Below are positions 1 to 7,621 of a stretch of DNA of 17,049 nucleotides, piece by piece. The DNA comes from CAYFSC01 sp964345695 (GTDB lineage Bacteria > Bacteroidota > Rhodothermia > Rhodothermales > Salinibacteraceae), in contig CAYFSC010000054.1 of NCBI GenBank assembly GCA_964345695.1, positions 1 through 17,049 on the forward strand, given 5' to 3'. Every line of letters starts with the position of its first letter. Position 1 is the first letter of the stretch. Under the pieces are notes generated by a model. That model saw only the letters and a program-made list of their open reading frames with translations. It was not told the DNA's origin and made no database searches. A program made the position numbers and the translations under genes.

Positions 1-677
1 TTTTCGCCCAGGATGCGCGCGACCGGCGTGACGTATTTGGGCCGCGTCAGCACAAACACTTGATCGCCGGTCTGCAGGCGCTCGTCGCCACGCGGGAGAA
101 TCGTGCGGATGTCGCGCGCAATGGCCTTGATACGGAACGTAATTTCGGAGTGCTCCTGGACCACCACCCGCAAGGTCTTTCCCAGAACGGGGGCGTCTTC
201 GTCGAGGCGGATGCCGACCATTTGAAGGCGCCCTTCCGCAAAGGTGAGCAGATCGGTAGCACTGGCGCGGCGGATCAGACGGGCGACTTCTCCAGCGGCG
301 CTTTCTTCGGGATGAATCACGAGGTCAATTCCGAAGTCCTGCGCCTTGAGCACCGACTGCGTGTGCGCAATGTCGTCGGTCCGCGTTCGGGCAATCGTGG
401 TGGGCACGTCGAGGCGGTCGGCCATCATGCAAGCGATGATGTTCACCTCATCGATGGCCGTCACGGCCACGAGCATGTCGGCGTCTTTGATGCCGGCCTC
501 GTCGAGCACGGCGGCCGACGTGCCGCTACCATGCACAGCCATCACGTCCAGCCGCTCCTCTACGGTCTGGAGGACGTCGGGATCAATGTCGACGACGCTC
601 ACGTCGTGCTGCTCCTGTGCGAGCATACGTGTGACGTCGAATCCCACCTCTCCCGCTCCGATAACGACGACTCTCAT
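1..677 (-). CDS. trkA: TrkA-type K+ uptake regulatory protein, N-terminal part (runs off left edge)
   Basis: The first 225 residues of a Trk system peripheral protein are present, and the frame is open to the left edge. TrkA binds NAD(H)/nucleotides on the cytoplasmic face and gates the TrkH/TrkG K+ channel. The protein opens with the Rossmann motif GAGEVG (residues 7-12) after a beta strand. The acidic D30 (VVDIDPD) at the end of strand 2 is typical of NAD-binding RCK domains. Residues about 1-130 form the RCK_N domain. A TrkA_C-like domain follows (about 145-225, with VLGKTLRVV and a RGDERLQTGDQVFVL stretch). Full TrkA proteins are about 450 aa, so a second RCK_N/RCK_C pair is expected beyond the window. 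The start at 677 is chosen because the Rossmann fold begins immediately; an AAGG lies 9 nt upstream. It is last of five co-oriented genes and follows the MscS gene by 60 bp. No trkH is visible here. Confidence 0.9.
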   Translation of the reverse strand, partial: MRVVVIGAGEVGFDVTRMLAQEQHDVSVVDIDPDVLQTVEERLDVMAVHGSGTSAAVLDEAGIKDADMLVAVTAIDEVNIIACMMADRLDVPTTIARTRTDDIAHTQSVLKAQDFGIDLVIHPEESAAGEVARLIRRASATDLLTFAEGRLQMVGIRLDEDAPVLGKTLRVVVQEHSEITFRIKAIARDIRTILPRGDERLQTGDQVFVLTRPKYVTPVARILGE

Positions 678-685
678 GAGCACAT

Positions 686-734
686 GCCTTGTGATTCGTG
701 ATGCGCGACGCGTACTGCGTGATTTGTGATACGT
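686..734. repeat. Heptanucleotide tandem repeat array, consensus GATNCGT (plus strand)
   Basis: The 60-bp spacer between the mscS stop and the trkA start is almost entirely 7-nt units in register. They are gccttgt, gattcgt, gatgcgc, gacgcgt, actgcgt, gatttgt and gatacgt, from 686 to 734. The first is the most decayed; the six units from 693 are clear. Read on the coding strand of trkA the unit is ACGNATC, and the array ends 8 nt before the trkA start codon. This resembles the short tandemly repeated heptanucleotide (STRR) class known from some bacterial genomes. The function is unknown. Confidence 0.75.
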
Positions 735-737
735 GGG

Positions 738-1610
738 CTATGGGCCTGGGCCAGAGGGCGGCGCGGTCTCCTCGTCGTCCACGACGCGCACCGGAAATGG
801 ATCCGCCACGCTGCCCGGATAGAGCGTCCGGTGCGGAAACGGGATCTCAATGCCTCGGGCGTCGAACGCTTCCTTGACGTCGGCCGGAATGGTGTTGCGG
901 AGATCCAGGTAGTTTTCTGTCTTTGCCCATACGGAAAACTGGAAGTTGAGCGATGACTCGCCGTACCCCTGAAACAGAATCATGGGCGCCGGCTCTTCCA
1001 GACAGAGCGGATTCTGGTCGGCCACGTCCGTGAGCACGTCGCGGACAGCGCGCATGTCCTCCTTGTACGCCACGCCCACCTGGAGGTCGTACCGACGAAT
1101 CGGGAATCGCCGCAGGTTGGTAATTTCCGACTTGATCATCGTCTCGTTGGGCAGGCGCACGAACAGGTTGTCAAACGTCCGCAGCTTCACGGACAGCAGG
1201 TCGACGGACAGCACCTCGCCCACCGTGTTGCCCACGCGAATGACGTCGCCCACGACGAACGGCTTTTCGCCCAGCAGAAAAAGACCGCTGATGACATTCG
1301 ACGCGGAGGTTTGGGAGGCAAACCCGAGGGCCACGGTTAGAATGCCGGCCGCCCCGAGCAGAATCCCGAGGTCGAACCCCAACTCCGACAGGGCGGAAGC
1401 GCCGAAGAGACCAAGAATGCCGTAGAACGTAATCCGCCGCGCCAGAAGCTCCTGGTGCGCATCCGTCTGGCTCGACAGCAGATGCGACGCCGCCTGCCTG
1501 GCCAGCCGGGCGACGATAACCCCAATGCCCACCTTGATGATCGCACGGACAACTCCCGCCACCTGCTCGCTGGTTGCCAGCTGCTCCAGAAAAATCCACC
1601 ACTGCTCCAT
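738..1610 (-). CDS. Small-conductance mechanosensitive channel, MscS family
   Basis: This 290-aa protein has the minimal MscS layout. Three membrane segments lie at about 16-41, 58-79 and 83-113. The pore-lining TM3 carries the Gly/Ala-rich family signature ALGFASQTSASNVISG (94-109), followed by a LLGEKPFVVGDVI hinge. The beta domain follows (VRVGNT..GEVLSVDLLSVKLRTFDN), then the alpha/beta C-terminal domain ending in the diagnostic IEIPFPHRTL motif. The length matches E. coli MscS (286 aa). MscS channels in the inner membrane open under membrane tension and release solutes during hypo-osmotic shock. The last ~20 residues are a Pro/Gly/acidic tail of low complexity. The gene lies 57 bp downstream of the DUF432-like gene and 60 bp upstream of trkA, in a probable operon. 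No SD sequence precedes the ATG. The family is certain; the exact subfamily is not. Confidence 0.93.
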   Translation of the reverse strand: MEQWWIFLEQLATSEQVAGVVRAIIKVGIGVIVARLARQAASHLLSSQTDAHQELLARRITFYGILGLFGASALSELGFDLGILLGAAGILTVALGFASQTSASNVISGLFLLGEKPFVVGDVIRVGNTVGEVLSVDLLSVKLRTFDNLFVRLPNETMIKSEITNLRRFPIRRYDLQVGVAYKEDMRAVRDVLTDVADQNPLCLEEPAPMILFQGYGESSLNFQFSVWAKTENYLDLRNTIPADVKEAFDARGIEIPFPHRTLYPGSVADPFPVRVVDDEETAPPSGPGP

Positions 1611-1667
1611 GGTACAGATGGGAATGGATGCGAAAGAAGACGAATAAAGGGGCTCCTCGCGGCGCCC

Positions 1668-2531
1668 TCATCCGGAGCCGAAGAGTGCCTCAATAGCACG
1701 AAACGTGCTTACCACAAGGCCCTTCTTCAACTCCTCTCGCGGCTCCTGAAGCCGCGTAGCCCGAGGAGCTTCTTTCGGCGCTCCGGTCTCCACCCGTACT
1801 TCGGCCCCTTCCCCACTTCTCTTTCGATCGACCGTGAGCGCCTGCGTCCAGAGGACATCGTCCTCCGCTCGGTAGAGAGCAAGGTACTGCGTTGGAACGT
1901 GCACGCGCTCCAGCGGAAGGCTTTCGTCCGCGCCGTTGCGCACCAGGAGCGGCGTCACCGCGCGGTGCATCCGCAGGGGAAGATTGGCGAGACGAAGGCG
2001 CCCGGCGGTGCGAGAAGCATAGCACAGCTCGCCCTCGCGCGTCGACGGGCCGAACCACGTATCGGACGGCCGGTGCGAGGGAATCTCCTGCAGCGCCTTC
2101 GACGCCGTCTCGACGCGAATCCAGAGCGGAGTGCTCACGTAGAGCGTGACCTCCTCGCCGGCGGGAACGGAAAGGGGATGCTCCGGACGCACCACGACGG
2201 CACGGTCGGCGGGCACCGGCTGGAGCGTCACGGTCGGCGCTGTGGACCGAAAGCTGTGGCGCTGCCGCTTGACGGACGCGTCCCCGTCGGCTTCTGCCTC
2301 CACCGCACGCCATGCCTCGTCGTCGATCGGAACCACAACCCCGCTGTCGCCGCGCAGCGGATCGCCTTCGGCGCGGTACAGAACCCGCCACTCTTGCGCC
2401 GTTCGGAACACCCAGAGCGTCGTCGGACCCATCGTCCACCGGCCCGCCTGCTCCTTGTCCAACTCAAACGTGCCCCACCAGGGCTGCATGGAAGCGGAGT
2501 CGTTGGGTGCGTGCATGCGTGCAAAGTCCAT
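1668..2531 (-). CDS. DUF432-like soluble protein next to an MscS channel
   Basis: This is a soluble protein of about 287 aa with no signal peptide or membrane segment. Its opening (WWGTFELDKEQAGRW, GPTTLWVFRTAQEWRVLY) and its later LERVHVPTQYLALYRAEDDVLWTQALTVDR segment resemble what I recall of DUF432, a family of unknown function. No enzyme motif is visible. The middle is predicted mostly beta (alternating hydrophobics, many Pro/Arg), and the C-terminus is a charged helix ending AIEALFGSG. The frame is open back to an ATG at 2597 (309 aa). I prefer the ATG at 2531 because the extra 22 residues look non-conserved and lie over an imperfect inverted repeat. ATGs at 2516 and 2489 are also possible, and none has an SD sequence. 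Position directly before the MscS gene suggests a channel-associated role; this is inference. Confidence 0.6.
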   Translation of the reverse strand: MDFARMHAPNDSASMQPWWGTFELDKEQAGRWTMGPTTLWVFRTAQEWRVLYRAEGDPLRGDSGVVVPIDDEAWRAVEAEADGDASVKRQRHSFRSTAPTVTLQPVPADRAVVVRPEHPLSVPAGEEVTLYVSTPLWIRVETASKALQEIPSHRPSDTWFGPSTREGELCYASRTAGRLRLANLPLRMHRAVTPLLVRNGADESLPLERVHVPTQYLALYRAEDDVLWTQALTVDRKRSGEGAEVRVETGAPKEAPRATRLQEPREELKKGLVVSTFRAIEALFGSG

Positions 2532-2644
2532 TGAGGAGAAAAGACGGCCTTTCGTAAAATGCCCAGGCGAGGAGGGTGCGGAAAATGGAATCCGCATTCC
2601 AAGTTGCGGAGTCAGGGCCCAGGGCCACCGGTCCGAAAGGCGCG

Positions 2645-5600
2645 TCAGTCGGACGGGTCGCCGTTCGCGTTCCCGTCGGCCAAGGGCAGGCGGACCCAGA
2701 AGGTCGTCCCGGCGCCTTCGTCCGTCTCGAACCCGATGGCCCCGTCGAGCTCTTCGATGCTCTTTTTGGCAATGGCAAGACCGAGTCCCGTTCCGCTCGT
2801 CTTCGTGGAGAAGTTGGGCTGGAAGATCTTGTCCCGCTGTGCCGGAGGAATGCCAGTTCCGTTGTCGATCACGAGGCTGCGCGCCGACGGCTGCCCGTCG
2901 CCGTTGTGGGTGCGGGCTGTGCGGATGTCAATATGGCCGTCGCGCTCGTCGGGGATGGCCTGGATGGCGTTCTTAATGAGATTGATGTAGATGCGCCGCA
3001 GATCTTCGTGGTCGGCCTCCACGACGAGGGGCTCGTCATGGAGATCGAGGTCTACGGTCACGTCGGGGTCTTCCTCCTGCATGAGGCGAGCGGCCTCTTC
3101 GACGACCTCGTTGAGATCGAGCGGCTCCAGCACCTTTGTGGGCAGGCGTGCGAAGGACGAGAACTCGTTGGCGATGCGCACGAGCGACTCGATCTGCTCC
3201 ACGAGAGTCGACGTGATGCGGTCGAACATGTCGGCAAACTGCCGTGCGTCCTCGTCTGCGTCGGCCGGAATGTTGGGCTTGGCTCGCTGAAACGCCCGTC
3301 GCAGGTGCTGGATGGACAGCTTCATGGGCGTGAGTGGATTTTTGATCTCGTGCGCCACCTGCCGCGCCATCTCGCGCCACGCCATCTCGCGCTCCTGCTG
3401 CGCCAGCTTGCGCCGGCTTTCGGACAGCTGCTCGCGCATTTCGTTGAACGTGCGCACGAGGTCGCCAATCTCGTCGCGCGTGTTGACGGGAAGCACGCGC
3501 GTGAAGCGGCCCTCACCGATGGCCTCCAGCCCCTCGCGGAGCTGAGCGATAGGCCGGGCAAGCGCGTCCGACAGAACGAGTGCCGTCAGCATCACCACGA
3601 CCACCAGGATCAGCAGGGCGCCAAACAGGTAGGCGAGCGTCCGCGCCTGTTCTTCCTGGATGCGCTCCTGCTGGGCGAGGGTCGGCACGGCCATGACCAC
3701 GCGCGGCTGCCCTTCAGCGTCGGTCAGGGCTTGGTATCCCACCTGGTACTCGAAGCCGCCGATGGACGCGTCGGCCATGACAAAGCGGCGGGCGTCGTCG
3801 TAGAGCGCCGCGTACACCGCGGCCGGCAGACGCCGGTCCACCAGCCGGTCGCGCACGAGACGGGGGCGGCTCGTGGCGTGCAGCATGCCGCCGCGATAAC
3901 GCCGCAGATCGAGCCCCACGCGGGTGGTGAGCGAGTCGATGTCGGTTCGCCGAGCGACCTGGTACAACGGTTCGCCCGGGCGGGCCTCCAGCGCCAGCAC
4001 TTCTTCGACGCGGGTAAGCTGATCCTGCAGACGCTGCTCGGTCACGCGGGCGTCCTCGCGCGTCACCACCTGCACGCCCACCACGCCCACCGCAACCATC
4101 GACACGATGCCTACCACGAGGAAGGCATTGAGCACTTTGTTGCGGAACTGAACGCGCGGCGCCGGCAGCAGCCCCTCTCGATAGCGCGCATACACGCCGA
4201 GCAAGTACAGCAGAGCGCCAACGCACAGCCCCGCCACTGCCAGCCGGAGAATATAGTACAGGTGGTCGAATGTGAGCACAGCGGGGATCCGGGAGGCGAC
4301 AACCTGCTGTGCCGCCGAGTCCTGGGTCCGCTCGTAGTAGGTGAGGAACTGGCGGTCCTGAACCGTCTCGCGGCGCCACAGAGACGGATCGGTCTCCAGC
4401 GCCGTCTGCACCTGCTCCGGAAGCCGGGTCCGCCCGAAGTCGCGCCCAAGGCTACGAACCAGAATGCTGTCGCGAAACTCGGCCAGCGACAGGTCGGCGT
4501 ACAGGTCGCTGAACGACCCGGTGGGGAGCAGCACGCGCGGGATGCCGGTGCCCACGCCGGGCAGCAGCGTCCGGGGCACCACTTGCATGAGCACCCACTG
4601 TGGAACCGTGTCGGGGTCGCCAGGGGCATCCAGCCGGGTGAGGCCCGCGTACAGAAACCGCCCGGTCCGTGCCGAGCGCGACTGGGCGGCCGCCTCCATC
4701 TGCTCGACCACGGGCCGCCCGCCCTGGATGCGCGACAGGGGCCGCAGCGTCTCGAACGCCCGACGGTCGCTCGCGGACGCCGGTCCCTGCGTCTCCGGAC
4801 CGGCAGCCGTATAGCGGTACAGCACCGTGCCCGTGCTGTCCAGCAGCGCGAGGTGGGCCTCGTAGGCCGTCAGAGAGGCCAGCAGCGAGCGGCGGACGAG
4901 CCGCGTGGCGACCGAGTCCATCGGCGCGGGGCGGGGAGCGTCAACGTCAGAAGCACGCCGGAGATTGTCGCGTGCCTCCTGAAGCACCTGCTCGATGGAG
5001 AACAGCACCCGCGGATCGCGCCCGGCCTCGAACGACGCCACGGCCTCCACCATGTTCTCGCGCCGCTGGGCGTCCATGCCCGTGTACAGGAGCGGATACA
5101 ACAAAAACGTGAGTACCAGGATGGAGGGGAGCAGCGTGCGCAGCGTAAGGTGGCGGATGTCCGGACCGGTGCTAATCAGCCCGAACGCTGCCGTGGTGCT
5201 TACGGTGCCGAGGAAAATCATGGTCACCGGAAAGGGGACCCACGCGCCACCCTCGAGCCCGATGTAAAATCCTCCAACCCCGATGACCCACACCAGCGCC
5301 GTCACCAGAATGGGGATGCCTCGCGACCAGCGCAGCGGCAGGTAGCGCAGCAGGAGCCGAATGGAGATCCAGGCGATGGCGATCCCGGTGAGTACGGCGG
5401 CCACCACCAGCATGAAAAGCGCACACAGCACCACAAGGACGAGTGGCTGGGGCAGAAGCCCGGTGCGCGAGAAGAAGTCGAGAGTGCTGTCGACGACCGC
5501 GCGGCGGACGAACTTTGCCAGGATGGGGAGGATGCCGAGGATCAGCCCGGTGGTGCCCACGACGACGATCAAAAAGCGCGTGGACGAGGGGCGCTCGGGC

Positions 5601-6775
5601 GATCGGTCCTGCATCTGGTCGAAAAGCCCACGGATGGAGTCGATCGATACCCGGTGTTGGGTGGCGAGGTGCATCAGTCCGAGGGCAAACACCACCGCAA
5701 AGATGCCGGTGATGAGCAGGTCACCCGTCGAGCGCATGAGCCCAGCTCCGACGGGCGAGGCGAGGTGCGTCGGGTCGAAGAGCGGGGCGAACAGTCCGCC
5801 GCCGGCGGTCCAGCGAGCCGGCACGTCCCAGGCGAGGAGCACGTACCGCAGGCCCCACCACGCGCTGCCGATGGCCAGAAAAGTGCCGGCATGCTTGGTG
5901 AGGGCCGACAGCGAGGCATCGCGCCGGACGCGAACCCCGTACATACGCCAGCCGCTGCCCAGGATCCACAGCAGGAGCAGGGTGGTCCAGAGTGCGATCC
6001 AGTCGCCGTAGAAGGTGGCCGTCTGCTGAATGAGGCGCTCCGCTGTAGGCTTCTCGACGACCACGCGGGCCAGAACCGAGCCGTCTTGGCTCCGCAGCCA
6101 CCGATGCAGTGCCGGAGGGGCGGCCGTCGTGTCGGGGCGCCAGGCGACGTTCACCGACTCGCCGGTTTCGTCGGACCAGGTCTGCTCCAGGCTGTGCCCC
6201 CGGATGTAGCGATTTTGGATCGTCGGTTGGTAGCGCACGACTTGAACCACGCGCACGGCGCCAACGGTCTGTTGCTGGGCATCCACTACGGGATGCCACA
6301 CGGCCAGGGCCGTTCGGACGTCGCCCTCAGACACCACCACGGTGCGGCGTCGGTCCGGCGCGGCGTCATGCCCGATTCGTTGGGAGATCTGCAGCCCGTT
6401 CCACGCAAGCACTTGCCCGGAGGCGTCGTAGACTTCGAGGGCAGACGGCGCGTCGCGGCGTACCCGATTGACCCGCTCGGCTACGCCGTCCGGACGCCGT
6501 CCGGGGGTAGACGTGGTCTGCAACGCGCGAACGAGGACGCTGTCGGTAGCAAGCTGTCGCGCCCGCAGGTGCAAGCGGTCCTGCAGGGCGCCGAACCGCT
6601 CCTGCACGGTGTCGAGCGCGTCCTGAGCAACTTCCGAGCGGCGCGTGTCGACGGTGCCGCGAAGGGCCTGTTGCGCCCGCAGTTGGGCGCCCCACGTGAC
6701 CGCCAGGGCGACGAGCAGCATTCCCCCGATTCCCCAGAGATACGGGGCGCGTCGCACGAAAGAGAGGAAGGACAT
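2645..6775 (-). CDS. Giant polytopic sensor histidine kinase, NtrY-like catalytic core
   Basis: This 1376-aa protein ends in a complete HAMP-HisKA-HATPase module (about 1065-1370). The H-box is RQVAHEIKNPLTP, with phospho-acceptor His1142. The N-box is NLIKNAIQAIPDE (about 1263-1275). G-boxes are DNGTGIPP and a GTGLGLAIAKK-type lid with NFSTKTSG before it. The ARQVAHEIKNPLTPMKLSIQHL sequence type is NtrY-like. The sensory half is unusual. There is one N-terminal membrane helix (about 10-30), then a ~220-residue extracytoplasmic region and about eight helices between 255 and 562. A second ~270-residue extracytoplasmic region follows, with helices at about 841-864 and 879-904. A third loop of ~130 residues and a last helix (about 1046-1069) lead into HAMP. 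Most sensor kinases are under 700 aa. It starts 56 bp after the DUF4783-like gene and is followed by the DUF432-like gene. No response regulator is adjacent, so its output is unknown. Confidence 0.93.
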   Translation of the reverse strand: MSFLSFVRRAPYLWGIGGMLLVALAVTWGAQLRAQQALRGTVDTRRSEVAQDALDTVQERFGALQDRLHLRARQLATDSVLVRALQTTSTPGRRPDGVAERVNRVRRDAPSALEVYDASGQVLAWNGLQISQRIGHDAAPDRRRTVVVSEGDVRTALAVWHPVVDAQQQTVGAVRVVQVVRYQPTIQNRYIRGHSLEQTWSDETGESVNVAWRPDTTAAPPALHRWLRSQDGSVLARVVVEKPTAERLIQQTATFYGDWIALWTTLLLLWILGSGWRMYGVRVRRDASLSALTKHAGTFLAIGSAWWGLRYVLLAWDVPARWTAGGGLFAPLFDPTHLASPVGAGLMRSTGDLLITGIFAVVFALGLMHLATQHRVSIDSIRGLFDQMQDRSPERPSSTRFLIVVVGTTGLILGILPILAKFVRRAVVDSTLDFFSRTGLLPQPLVLVVLCALFMLVVAAVLTGIAIAWISIRLLLRYLPLRWSRGIPILVTALVWVIGVGGFYIGLEGGAWVPFPVTMIFLGTVSTTAAFGLISTGPDIRHLTLRTLLPSILVLTFLLYPLLYTGMDAQRRENMVEAVASFEAGRDPRVLFSIEQVLQEARDNLRRASDVDAPRPAPMDSVATRLVRRSLLASLTAYEAHLALLDSTGTVLYRYTAAGPETQGPASASDRRAFETLRPLSRIQGGRPVVEQMEAAAQSRSARTGRFLYAGLTRLDAPGDPDTVPQWVLMQVVPRTLLPGVGTGIPRVLLPTGSFSDLYADLSLAEFRDSILVRSLGRDFGRTRLPEQVQTALETDPSLWRRETVQDRQFLTYYERTQDSAAQQVVASRIPAVLTFDHLYYILRLAVAGLCVGALLYLLGVYARYREGLLPAPRVQFRNKVLNAFLVVGIVSMVAVGVVGVQVVTREDARVTEQRLQDQLTRVEEVLALEARPGEPLYQVARRTDIDSLTTRVGLDLRRYRGGMLHATSRPRLVRDRLVDRRLPAAVYAALYDDARRFVMADASIGGFEYQVGYQALTDAEGQPRVVMAVPTLAQQERIQEEQARTLAYLFGALLILVVVVMLTALVLSDALARPIAQLREGLEAIGEGRFTRVLPVNTRDEIGDLVRTFNEMREQLSESRRKLAQQEREMAWREMARQVAHEIKNPLTPMKLSIQHLRRAFQRAKPNIPADADEDARQFADMFDRITSTLVEQIESLVRIANEFSSFARLPTKVLEPLDLNEVVEEAARLMQEEDPDVTVDLDLHDEPLVVEADHEDLRRIYINLIKNAIQAIPDERDGHIDIRTARTHNGDGQPSARSLVIDNGTGIPPAQRDKIFQPNFSTKTSGTGLGLAIAKKSIEELDGAIGFETDEGAGTTFWVRLPLADGNANGDPSD

Positions 6776-6831
6776 GCTTATGCTCCGCTGTCATCGCACT
6801 GCAAGAACGACTGCACGGGTGCCATGGGCAG

Positions 6832-7266
6832 TCATCGCCGTTCGGTTCCGATGCGCACCTCCTGGAGCTTCCACCGGGCGTCGGCGGCACTCAGTCGGAC
6901 AAAAATGCGCAACGGCTGTTCGTCGCGGGTGTGCCAGTAGGTGCCCGTGACGAAGTAGGTCCTTTCGGTTTGCACGGTGTCCTGCACCGCAAAGCGACGC
7001 GGCCCGTGCTCCTTGAAAAAATTCTGCAGGACGTAGAAGGCCTGGTCTCGACTGTAAAACGTGCGCGTTCCGAACAGGGTAATCTCGACGCGGTCGGCGG
7101 CGGGGGTCAGCAGCGTGCTGGGGGCACCGGCGGACAGAGCCCGCTGCACGCGCTCCACGACAGACGGAAGGGAGGCCGTGGTGTCCGGCGCGGACGACTG
7201 GGCGAAGACGGACGAGGCGGTAAAGCCGAGCGCCACTAAAACCAAGCTCAGGCGCAGAGGCGACAT
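6832..7266 (-). CDS. Secreted DUF4783-like protein
   Basis: This is a 144-aa protein with a clear Sec signal peptide (MSPLRLSLVLVALGFTASSVFAQ, here split as MSPLRLSLVLVAL then GFTASSVFA|Q), so it is probably periplasmic or surface located. The mature part has the pattern of DUF4783, an NTF2-like small-fold family common in Bacteroidota. An amphipathic helix (VVERVQRALSAGAP) comes first, then DRVEITLFGTRTFYSRDQAFYVLQNFF, a YFVTGTYW strand, and a closing LRIFVRLS..WKLQEVRI strand pair. The frame continues upstream to an ATG at 7323. I chose 7266 because it places the signal peptide exactly at the N-terminus. It is the first gene of the five-gene run, 56 bp before the giant kinase, so it could be an accessory ligand-binding or sensing partner of that kinase. 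That is inference from position only; no catalytic residues are evident. Confidence 0.8.
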   Translation of the reverse strand: MSPLRLSLVLVALGFTASSVFAQSSAPDTTASLPSVVERVQRALSAGAPSTLLTPAADRVEITLFGTRTFYSRDQAFYVLQNFFKEHGPRRFAVQDTVQTERTYFVTGTYWHTRDEQPLRIFVRLSAADARWKLQEVRIGTERR

Positions 7267-7621
7267 CCGGCGCGTTGGGTTCAATCGTGGAAACGATTTC
7301 CGAAAGATACAGAGACACTGCAACGACTACAAGAAACAAGCCAGCCGCTGCCCCAATCTCCGAGTTCACGATCTATACGACAGCGATCGGACGATCGTTT
7401 TGCTTCCGGAGCAACCGGGGCGGGGCGTGCGCCGATGAGGGCCGTCCTACAGCGCCCGCCCGGTCGCCGCCTGGGGGCAGTGAGGGTAGGGAGGAGCGGG
7501 GAGACGGGAGCGCGGCCGTAGGGATTGCCCACTTCCCTGGACGCTGTCCGTCGTTGAGAGCAGACATTTCGCACGGTCAGAGGTTCCGCGGACCTGGGGC
7601 CGACTTCCGGCGGACGGCCGG
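7267..7621. promoter_or_regulatory. 355-bp spacer upstream of the DUF4783-kinase operon
   Basis: This spacer holds no gene I can support. It should carry the promoter of the minus-strand operon. Candidate elements, read on the minus strand, are a TATCTTTC box (7309-7302) with TTG 20 nt upstream. This loosely resembles the Bacteroidota TTG-N19-TAnnTTTG promoter. A perfect GGAAA-CGA-TTTCC dyad (7289-7301) lies 23 bp before the start codon. Two CGATCG palindromes are separated by 2 bp (7384-7397). The half nearest mutS2 is very GC-rich and contains a G-quadruplex motif. Just after the mutS2 stop is a short CCGGC/GCCGG hairpin without a T-run, a weak terminator at best. Confidence 0.35.
7473..7508 (+). 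other. Canonical G-quadruplex motif
   Basis: Five G-runs lie at 7473-7477, 7484-7486, 7489-7491, 7498-7501 and 7506-7508, with loops of 6, 2, 6 and 4 nt. This satisfies the G3+N1-7 rule with one run to spare. It lies on the strand opposite to both flanking genes, about 115 bp beyond the mutS2 stop and 200 bp upstream of the next gene. Whether it folds or matters in vivo is unknown. Confidence 0.6.

Noticed and set aside
2576..6940. Plus-strand open frame of 1454 codons opposite the histidine kinase
   Set aside because: It is antisense to a gene with complete kinase motifs. Its product is rich in His/Arg/Gln with no domain or hydrophobic core, as expected from the reverse of GC-biased codons.
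7281..7369. Short minus-strand frame with a membrane-helix-like stretch upstream of the DUF4783-like gene
   Set aside because: After the hydrophobic stretch it continues out of frame through the DUF4783-like gene as Arg-rich shadow sequence. The hydrophobic run probably reflects T-rich promoter DNA.
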